A program made the position numbers and the translations under genes. A stretch of DNA of 29,037 nucleotides, taken from JBMNKL01 sp050261495 (GTDB lineage Bacteria > Bacillota > Clostridia > Acetivibrionales > DTU013). A model generated the notes under the pieces. It ran no database searches. It worked only from the letters and a program-made list of their open reading frames with translations, and was not told where the DNA came from. The stretch covers positions 1-29,037 of the forward strand of contig JBLNDI010000150.1 of assembly GCA_050261495.1 (NCBI GenBank), written 5' to 3'. Shown here piece by piece: positions 23,112 through 29,037 of the stretch. The first letter of the stretch is position 1, and the number at the start of each line of letters is the position of its first letter.

Positions 23112-23160
23112 GAGTCACATTAAATTAAAGCTTTAGCTTTGATTTTACGTGGCTCTTTTA
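23112..23160 (+). terminator. Long leader terminator/attenuator hairpin before the glycerol operon
   Basis: GAGTCAC (23112-23118) pairs with GTGGCTC (23149-23155) with one G-T wobble. Inside, 23123-23133 pairs with 23136-23146 (one wobble) around a very short loop, making a long rod followed by TTTTATTTT (23156-23164). It ends 130 bases or more after folT and about 30 bases before the next start, downstream of a promoter, so it fits a regulated leader terminator as well as a folT terminator. Confidence 0.7.
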
Positions 23161-23193
23161 TTTTGCCATGAACCCGGAGGAGGTTGTGAGCGG

Positions 23194-24624
23194 TTGTATG
23201 ACGTTGTAATAGCAGGCGCAGGCGTGATTGGAGCTTTTATCGCAAGAGAGCTTTCGCGGTATGATTTGAAGGTATGCATTGCAGAAAAAGAGAATGATGT
23301 GGCGATGGGCGCCAGCAAGGCCAATACGGGCATAGTGCACGCGGGATATGATTGCGTGCCGGGAAGTCTCAAGGCATTCTTGAATGTGCGGGGCGCGGGG
23401 ATGATGGAAGGTATAGCGCGTGAACTTTATGTGCCTTACATGAAGACGGGGTCGCTTGTGGCCGGCTTTGGCGAAAAGGATGAAAAGGTGCTTCGTAAAC
23501 TGCTTGACAAGGGTATTGCCAACGGCGTGGAGGGCTTGAGGATTATTGACAGGGAAACCATAAAAAAGATGGAACCACGGATTTCGGACGAAATCACCCA
23601 GGCATTATATGCGCCTTCGGCCGGAATTATATGTCCGTATGAACTTACTGTTGCAGCCGTTGAAAATGCCGTTGTGAATGGCGTGGAACTGCGAAGGAAT
23701 TTTGAAGTAAGGGATATTGCCTTCGAGGACGGTTGTTTTGTTGTGAATCCCGGGAAAGAATCCGTAAAATGCAGGTATTTTATAAATGCTGCCGGCGTGT
23801 TTGCCGGAAAACTGGCAAGCCTCATAGGGGACAACAGCATCAGCATTACGCCGAGGAGAGGGGAATACCTGCTATTGGACAAGTCCGTCGGCAGGATTGT
23901 CAACAGTGTTATATTCCAATGCCCAACGCCCATGGGGAAAGGCGTTGTTGTGACATCTACCGTCGACGGCAATACATTGATCGGTCCCGACGCGTTGGAT
24001 ATAGACGATGCGGTTGACACATCCACCACGAGGCACGGGCAGGAGTTTGTAAAGAGCAGTGCCTTGAAAGCCGTGCCTTCCCTTGATTTCAGCCGCGTGA
24101 TAGCGTCATTTTCAGGGATAAGGGCAAAGCCCTTAACAGACGATTTTATAATCGGGCCATCAAAAGTAAACCCAAATTTTATAAACGTGGCAGGCATCGA
24201 ATCACCCGGCTTGTCGTGCGCGCCTGCGGTTGGCGAGTATGTCTGCGGCATTTTAAAGGACCGGGGACTCAAAATGACGCCTAAAAAGGGCTTCAAACGC
24301 ACCAGGGACAAGGTGGTAAGGTTCAGGGATCTTGATTATGACGAACTCGAGAAGCTTATCAAGAAAGAGCCTTCCTACGGCAGGCTGGTCTGCCGGTGCG
24401 AAAATGTTACGGAGGGTGAAGTGCTGGATTGCATCAGGAGACCTGCGGGAGCCCTTGACGTTGACGCGGTAAAAAGGAGAACGCGCGCAGGGATGGGGCG
24501 GTGCCAGGGAGGCTTTTGCACGCCGAGAATCGTGGAACTGCTGTCAAGGGAACTTAATATACCTTACGATAAAGTGACAAAAAAGGGCGGCAATTCATGG
24601 ATGCTGGCAGGAAAGACAAAGTAA
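23194..24624 (+). CDS. GlpA-like FAD-dependent (glycerol-3-phosphate) dehydrogenase with C-terminal [2Fe-2S] domain
   Basis: This 476-residue flavoprotein begins with the FAD-binding motif 'DVVIAGAGVIGAFIAREL'. It has a DAO/GlpA-type oxidoreductase domain to about 365 and a C-terminal BFD-like [2Fe-2S] domain with Cys at 400, 402, 437 and 442 ('CRCEN', 'GRCQGGFC'). GlpA-type proteins oxidise glycerol-3-phosphate to dihydroxyacetone phosphate. The TTG start at 23194 is chosen because GGAGGAGG (23176-23183) is ideally spaced; an upstream in-frame GTG at 23149 lies inside the leader hairpin and has no ribosome site. It heads an operon with a second flavoprotein, DUF1667 and glycerol kinase, which supports the glycerol role. 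Confidence 0.88.
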   Translation: MYDVVIAGAGVIGAFIARELSRYDLKVCIAEKENDVAMGASKANTGIVHAGYDCVPGSLKAFLNVRGAGMMEGIARELYVPYMKTGSLVAGFGEKDEKVLRKLLDKGIANGVEGLRIIDRETIKKMEPRISDEITQALYAPSAGIICPYELTVAAVENAVVNGVELRRNFEVRDIAFEDGCFVVNPGKESVKCRYFINAAGVFAGKLASLIGDNSISITPRRGEYLLLDKSVGRIVNSVIFQCPTPMGKGVVVTSTVDGNTLIGPDALDIDDAVDTSTTRHGQEFVKSSALKAVPSLDFSRVIASFSGIRAKPLTDDFIIGPSKVNPNFINVAGIESPGLSCAPAVGEYVCGILKDRGLKMTPKKGFKRTRDKVVRFRDLDYDELEKLIKKEPSYGRLVCRCENVTEGEVLDCIRRPAGALDVDAVKRRTRAGMGRCQGGFCTPRIVELLSRELNIPYDKVTKKGGNSWMLAGKTK

Positions 24625-24677
24625 AGCAAAACAAAGCAAAGAAAAGCAAAGGAGTCTAGCCTTAGGGGAATAAATAA

Positions 24678-25670
24678 ATGGAAACGGAGGCCATGAACTT
24701 GATTGAAGTGCAAATTGCGGTGATAGGCGGCGGACCTGCCGGGATGGCGGCGGCAGTAAAGGCCAGGCAACAAGGCGTAAAGGATATTTTGATCCTTGAA
24801 AGGGAAGACAGCCTGGGCGGGATATTGCAGCAGTGCATACATACCGGGTTTGGCCTTCAGGTGTTTAAGGAGGAACTGACCGGTCCTGAGTATGCCGCCA
24901 GGTATATAGACATGGTTAACGAACTCGGCATTCCATACCTTACCGGTACTACGGCGCTGGCGATAAAGCCGGGAATAGTGGTTGAAGCCATAAGTGAGAA
25001 GAAGGGATTCATCAAAATAAAAGCGAAGGCAGTCATACTCGCCATGGGCTGCAGGGAAAGAACCAGAGGGGCGCTGAATATTCCGGGCACAAGGCCGGCT
25101 GGCATCTATACGGCGGGAACGGCTCAGAAATTTGTGAATATTAGCGGGTATCTTCCGGGGAAAAAGATCGTGATCCTGGGGTCGGGCGACATAGGCCTCA
25201 TCATGGCACGAAGGCTGACGCTTGAAGGCGCCGAAATAAAAATGGTATGCGAGATCATGCCGAAACCGGGCGGGCTTACCAGGAATGTCGTGCAATGCCT
25301 GCATGATTTCAACATACCCTTGAAGTTAAGCCATACGGTAGTGGAAATCCATGGCAGGGAAAGGGTGGAAGGCGTTACGATTGCTGCGGTAGATGAGAAT
25401 TTGAAACCGATCGGCGGAACGGAAGAACTCGTGGAATGCGATACGCTGCTCCTGTCGGTAGGCTTGATCCCGGAAAATGAAATCACGGCCGAGGCAGGCA
25501 TAGAGATTGATCCTGTCACGGCAGGACCGGTCGTGGATGAGCATATGGAGACGTCAATGCCCGGTGTGTTCGCCTGCGGAAATGTTGTCCACGTGCATGA
25601 CCTGGTGGACAATGTTACGCTTGAGGCTGAGATTGCAGGCAGGTCGGCAGCTTTAAGATGCCTGGCTTGA
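24678..25670 (+). CDS. NAD(P)/FAD-dependent oxidoreductase (GlpA partner)
   Basis: This 330-residue protein has two Rossmann nucleotide-binding motifs, an FAD site at the start ('VIGGGPAGMAAA') and a second near residue 160 ('ILGSGDIGLIMARR'), plus 'MGCRERTRG' and a C-terminal FAD-closing motif 'MPGVFACGNVVHVHD'. It has no CxxC thioredoxin reductase disulfide. In clostridia this family is found between a GlpA-like protein and a DUF1667 protein, probably as an electron-transfer subunit of a three-part glycerol-3-phosphate dehydrogenase. Start uncertain: ATG 24678 (GGGGA upstream), ATG 24693 or TTG 24699, the last having GGAGG at 8 bases. The preceding gap (24625-24677) contains short AAAGCAAA-like slippage repeats. 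Confidence 0.87.
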   Translation: METEAMNLIEVQIAVIGGGPAGMAAAVKARQQGVKDILILEREDSLGGILQQCIHTGFGLQVFKEELTGPEYAARYIDMVNELGIPYLTGTTALAIKPGIVVEAISEKKGFIKIKAKAVILAMGCRERTRGALNIPGTRPAGIYTAGTAQKFVNISGYLPGKKIVILGSGDIGLIMARRLTLEGAEIKMVCEIMPKPGGLTRNVVQCLHDFNIPLKLSHTVVEIHGRERVEGVTIAAVDENLKPIGGTEELVECDTLLLSVGLIPENEITAEAGIEIDPVTAGPVVDEHMETSMPGVFACGNVVHVHDLVDNVTLEAEIAGRSAALRCLA

Positions 25671-25701
25671 AGAGATGACTGAAACAAGCGGAGGTTGTGT
25701 A

Positions 25702-26073
25702 ATGGAGAAGGAAATGATTTGCATAGTATGTCCGAAAGGTTGTATACTCAGGGTGAATGCACCGGCAGGAGCTGCGGTGACCCATGCAGACGTTTTGGGA
25801 AATAAATGCAAAAGGGGAGCGGTATATGCTGTAAATGAATGTACCAACCCGGTGAGAGTGTTGACAACAACGGTTAAAATAGACGGGGGGAGGCTGCCAA
25901 TGGCGCCGGTTAAATCATCCAGGCCGCTTCCGAAAGGATTGCTTTTCGATTGCATGAAAGTGATAAACGCCTGTACAGCCGCAGCGCCGTTGAAAGTCGG
26001 TGATATTGTTATTAAAGATATTTTAGGCACAGGCATAGATATCATTTCCACGTCAAACATTCCGAAAACATAA
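25702..26073 (+). CDS. DUF1667 family Cys-rich protein
   Basis: This 123-residue DUF1667 protein carries conserved cysteines at C7, C10, C14 ('CIVCPKGC'), C36 and C47, likely for an iron-sulfur or metal site, and 'VTTRP'-like segments replaced here by 'LTTTVKIDGGRLPMAPVKSS'. It is regularly found with the GlpA-like/GlpB-like pair and may be the third, iron-sulfur subunit. I use ATG 25702 because GGAGG (25690-25694) is 7 bases before it; a longer frame from 25675 has no ribosome site. Confidence 0.88.
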   Translation: MEKEMICIVCPKGCILRVNAPAGAAVTHADVLGNKCKRGAVYAVNECTNPVRVLTTTVKIDGGRLPMAPVKSSRPLPKGLLFDCMKVINACTAAAPLKVGDIVIKDILGTGIDIISTSNIPKT

Positions 26074-26097
26074 ATAATTACGAGGGGAGGATGGCGT

Positions 26098-27597
26098 ATG
26101 GATAAACGGTATATAATCGCAATTGATCAAGGCACGTCAAGTTCAAGAACAGTGGTGTATGACAGGGCGGATAACAAAATAACGGCAATAAGGAGCAAAC
26201 AATTGAAACAGCATTATCCAAAGCTGGGCTGGGTGGAACATGACCCGGCCGAGATATGGAGTGCGCAGCTTGCTACAATGAAGGAAGCGGTCGCCGTCGC
26301 AAATGTATCGTTGCAGGATATAGCGTGCATCGGTATTACGAACCAGCGGGAAACAGTGGTTGTTTGGGATCGGAAAACCGGGAAGCCGGTTTATAACGCA
26401 ATCGTGTGGCAATGCCGCAGGACCGCGGATATCTGCAACGGTCTGAAAGCATCCGGGTATGGCGACATTATACGGAAAAAGACGGGACTTATAATTGATG
26501 CATACTTTACCGGGACAAAAATCAAGTGGATCCTTGATAACGTGCAAGGAGCCAGGGAAAAGGCCGAAGCCGGCGAACTGCTTGCCGGGACCATAGATGC
26601 GTGGCTAATATGGAACCTGACCGGGGGCAGGGTTCACGCGACGGACTATACCAATGCTTCGAGGACAATGCTTCTTAATATTAATACGCTTGAATGGGAT
26701 GACGAGCTTCTTGGGGCGCTGGAGATACCAAAATGCATGCTGCCGTCGCTGGCGCCGTCTTCCGGGTTTATTGCATATACCGCCAGGGAAATATTAGGCG
26801 AGGAGATACCGATCAGCGGAGCCGCAGGCGACCAGCAGTCCGCTCTTTTCGGCCAGGTTTGCTATAGCGAGGGCTCGGCAAAAAACACGTATGGCACCGG
26901 ATGTTTCATTTTAATGAACACCGGCGGCAAACCGGTAGCATCCGCCAACGGATTATTGAGCACAATAGCCTGGGTTATTGACGGAAAGGCTGAATATGCG
27001 CTGGAAGGAAGCGTTTTTAATGCCGGTTCGACAATCCAATGGATCAGGGACGAAATGAAACTTGTCGAAAGCGCTCCGCAGGCCGATATTGAGGCCGAAA
27101 CAGTACCCGATACCGGCGGCGTATACGTAGTGCCGGCATTTACAGGGCTTGGCGCTCCATATTGGGATATGTACGCCAGGGGTATTATTGCCGGTATCAC
27201 TAGGGGAACAAAAAGAGAGCATGTAATACGCGCCGTCCTGGAGTCAATAGCTTATCAAAGCCGTGACATATTCGAGGCGATGACGGCCGATTCGGGCATC
27301 CGGCTGAGTGAGCTCAAGGTAGACGGCGGGGCCAGTGTAAGCAATTTTCTTATGCAATTCCAAGCCGATATTTTAAACGTAACGGTGAAACGCCCAGAGA
27401 TTACGGAAACAACGGCTCTGGGCGCGATATACCTGGCCGGGCTGGGTATTGGTCTGTGGAAAAACAAGAAAGAAATAGAAGCTTGCTGGAAGCTTGGCAA
27501 AGTGTACGAACCCATGATGCCCGGGAGCGCCAGGGAGAGTCTTTACAAGGGATGGAAAAAAGCCGTTGAAAGATCGATGAAATGGGAAATGGTATAG
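26098..27597 (+). CDS. glpK: Glycerol kinase
   Basis: GlpK phosphorylates glycerol to sn-glycerol-3-phosphate, feeding the dehydrogenase subunits upstream. The 499-residue FGGY-family kinase has 'IDQGTSSSRTVV' (phosphate 1), 'ITNQRET', 'GAAGDQQSALFGQ' and the C-terminal signature with 'DGGASVSNFLMQFQADIL', followed by 'ETTALGAIYLAGL'. A GGGGAGG site precedes the ATG. The Firmicute segment with the HPr-phosphorylated His (a YHFYG-type motif, from memory) is replaced by 'YTAREILGEEIPI', so PTS control through that His seems absent. Last gene of the operon; terminator 43 bases later. Confidence 0.96.
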   Translation: MDKRYIIAIDQGTSSSRTVVYDRADNKITAIRSKQLKQHYPKLGWVEHDPAEIWSAQLATMKEAVAVANVSLQDIACIGITNQRETVVVWDRKTGKPVYNAIVWQCRRTADICNGLKASGYGDIIRKKTGLIIDAYFTGTKIKWILDNVQGAREKAEAGELLAGTIDAWLIWNLTGGRVHATDYTNASRTMLLNINTLEWDDELLGALEIPKCMLPSLAPSSGFIAYTAREILGEEIPISGAAGDQQSALFGQVCYSEGSAKNTYGTGCFILMNTGGKPVASANGLLSTIAWVIDGKAEYALEGSVFNAGSTIQWIRDEMKLVESAPQADIEAETVPDTGGVYVVPAFTGLGAPYWDMYARGIIAGITRGTKREHVIRAVLESIAYQSRDIFEAMTADSGIRLSELKVDGGASVSNFLMQFQADILNVTVKRPEITETTALGAIYLAGLGIGLWKNKKEIEACWKLGKVYEPMMPGSARESLYKGWKKAVERSMKWEMV

Positions 27598-27639
27598 GTG
27601 GTGAATCGGAACTGATTATTTCATGATAATAAATAAATT

Positions 27640-27678
27640 AAATACGGCGGCCATTTTACGGCAGGCCGTATTTTTTTT
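27640..27678 (+). terminator. Rho-independent terminator of the glycerol operon
   Basis: AAATACGGC (27640-27648) pairs perfectly with GCCGTATTT (27665-27673), loop of 16 bases, followed by eight T residues (27671-27678). Confidence 0.9.
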
Positions 27679-27743
27679 GCATATCGGCAAAAATTAATAA
27701 GGCATCATATTTATCATCATTGGAATAATTGAAGGTGAAACGG

Positions 27744-29037
27744 ATGAAAGCTGTTATCATGGCAGGCGGTGAGGGTACAAGACTGAGGCCGCTTACCTGC
27801 GGCAGACCCAAACCGATGGTGCCGGTGGCAAACAAGCCGGTGATGGAACATATCCTTGATTTGCTTAAAAAGCATGGAATAACGGATGTGGCGGCAACGC
27901 TGCAGTACATGCCGGATATGATCCGCGAACATTTTGAAGACGGCAGCAGGCTCGGGATGAGGCTGAAATATTACGTTGAAGATAAACCGCTGGGTACGGC
28001 CGGCAGCGTGAAAAACGCCGAGGATTTCCTGGATGGCACGTTTCTTGTAATAAGCGGGGATGCGCTGACTGATATTGATTTAGAAAGCGCAATCAGGTTT
28101 CACACGGAAAGGAATGCGACGGCGACTCTTGTTCTAAAAAGGGTCGATGTACCTCTTGAATACGGCGTTGTAGTAACCGACAGAGACGGAAGGATAATCC
28201 GGTTTCTTGAAAAACCGGGATGGGGAGAGGTATTCAGCGATACTGTCAATACGGGTATTTATATATTGTCGCCGGAAATATTCGGGTATATCAAACCGGG
28301 TACGGCGTTTGATTTCAGCAAGGACCTGTTCCCGATGCTTATGAAGGATAATAAGCGGTTATACGGCTATATCACGGAAGACTATTGGTGTGACATCGGC
28401 GACGCGGCGGCCTATATGCAGGCTAACAATGATGTTTTGAACGGTATTGTAAAGGTAGACATACCAGGTATGGAAAAAGAACCCGGTATCAGAATCGGGG
28501 AAGGAACGGAGATAGACGAAGGGGCATTGCTGAGGGCGCCCTGCATCATAGGTTCCGGGTGCAGGATAAGGGAGAGCGCGGAAATAGGCAGTTTTTCAAT
28601 AATAGGCGACAACAGCATAGTGTCAAAACGGTGCGGGATTAAAAGAAGCATCATATGGAAGAATTGCTTCCTGGACGAAAACGTACAACTCAGGGGAAGC
28701 ATAATATGCGGAAACGTGCATATGAGAAATGACGCAACCGCGTTCGAGCAATCAATTGTAGGCGAGCATTCGTTGATAGATGAACGAGCAATTATAAGAC
28801 CTTCCGTGAAAATATGGCCTGACAAGCATATCGGGCAGGGAGCGGATATACGCACCAACATGGTATGGGGCTCCAAGGCAGGCAGGCAGATATTCGGATT
28901 AAGGGGAGTGGGTGGACAGGTTAATGCAGATATTACGCCGGAGTTTGCAGCCAGGCTGGGCGCTGCGTTTGGCGCCGCAATCGGCAAAAAAGGAAATATC
29001 GGCGTGAGTTTTGACGGATCGAACGGTGCATTGATGA
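27744..29037 (+). CDS. Sugar-1-phosphate nucleotidyltransferase/phosphohexomutase fusion, 3' truncated by window edge
   Basis: The 431 visible codons show an N-terminal nucleotidyltransferase domain ('AVIMAGGEGTRLRPLTCGRPKPM', about 1-235), then left-handed beta-helix hexapeptide repeats (about 250-365), then the start of an alpha-D-phosphohexomutase domain ('IFGLRGVGGQVNADITPE'). This architecture is annotated as mannose-1-phosphate guanylyltransferase/phosphomannomutase in Firmicutes and supplies NDP-sugars for cell-surface polysaccharides. The ribosome site AAGGTGA is 6-12 bases upstream of the ATG. Substrate preference (GDP-Man or other) is inference. The mutase active site lies beyond the window. 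Confidence 0.9.
   Translation, partial: MKAVIMAGGEGTRLRPLTCGRPKPMVPVANKPVMEHILDLLKKHGITDVAATLQYMPDMIREHFEDGSRLGMRLKYYVEDKPLGTAGSVKNAEDFLDGTFLVISGDALTDIDLESAIRFHTERNATATLVLKRVDVPLEYGVVVTDRDGRIIRFLEKPGWGEVFSDTVNTGIYILSPEIFGYIKPGTAFDFSKDLFPMLMKDNKRLYGYITEDYWCDIGDAAAYMQANNDVLNGIVKVDIPGMEKEPGIRIGEGTEIDEGALLRAPCIIGSGCRIRESAEIGSFSIIGDNSIVSKRCGIKRSIIWKNCFLDENVQLRGSIICGNVHMRNDATAFEQSIVGEHSLIDERAIIRPSVKIWPDKHIGQGADIRTNMVWGSKAGRQIFGLRGVGGQVNADITPEFAARLGAAFGAAIGKKGNIGVSFDGSNGALM

Noticed and set aside
23733..24017. Alternative-frame open reading frame inside the GlpA-like gene
   Set aside because: Overlaps fully with a strongly supported gene and its residue composition (Cys/Arg/Gln-rich) is typical of an out-of-frame shadow.
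23436..24311. 291-codon antisense open frame opposite the GlpA-like gene
   Set aside because: Ser/Pro/Thr-rich shadow of a well-supported gene with no ribosome site or family match; the same reason applies to the antisense frame at 2495-3139.
24625..24677. AAAGCAAA-type repeats as a regulatory element or phase-variable tract
   Set aside because: Short and imperfect A-rich repeats in a 53-base gap; most likely simple slippage with no effect on reading frame.

Overview
The window looks like a chromosomal segment of a motile, Gram-positive, clostridial bacterium (Ruminiclostridium/Acetivibrio-like). The evidence is the gene order of the flagellar/chemotaxis operon tail (flhG, PilZ, cheB, cheA, cheW, cheC, cheD, sigD, DUF342), strong AGGAGG-type ribosome binding sites, frequent TTG/GTG starts, AGG/AGA-rich arginine usage in the backbone genes, a tetrahydrofolate riboswitch in front of an ECF-type folate transporter subunit, and a bacteriohemerythrin. 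No species can be named from the sequence alone.

Layout. (1) 1-10035: 3' end of a large flagellar/chemotaxis operon, all on the + strand with overlapping or closely spaced genes, ending in three small genes (a charged soluble protein, a SwrB/DUF6115-like membrane protein with a C-terminal helix-turn-helix, and a 69-residue membrane protein). A sigma-28-type promoter lies just after the sigma-28 gene itself. (2) 10064-18680: a catabolic island with clearly different arginine codon usage: a ROK-family regulator with its own terminator, an AT-rich operator-like region and sigma-A promoter, then a single operon of two enolase-superfamily acid-sugar dehydratase/racemase-like enzymes, a three-gene sugar-type ABC importer, and a divergent argininosuccinate-lyase-fold enzyme. 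The substrate is not known; the mix of two sugar-acid enzymes with a C-N (or C-O) lyase is unusual. (3) 18708-19191: a broken GntR-type regulator and a tRNA-Leu(CAA) on the - strand with perfect consensus promoter and terminator. (4) 19401-22136: bacteriohemerythrin, then a two-gene unit of an uncharacterised lipoprotein with an odd 40-residue pre-membrane segment and a radical SAM/SPASM protein, a candidate protein-modifying pair. (5) 22195-22982: promoter, THF riboswitch and folT. (6) 23004-27678: promoter, a terminator-type leader hairpin (possible antitermination control), then an operon for glycerol/glycerol-3-phosphate use: GlpA-like dehydrogenase, a second FAD oxidoreductase, a DUF1667 iron-sulfur protein and glycerol kinase. 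(7) 27744-end: a sugar nucleotidyltransferase/phosphohexomutase fusion, cut by the window edge.

Functionally the window joins housekeeping motility and signalling with substrate uptake modules. The most novel parts are the enolase/lyase/ABC island and the lipoprotein plus radical SAM pair.
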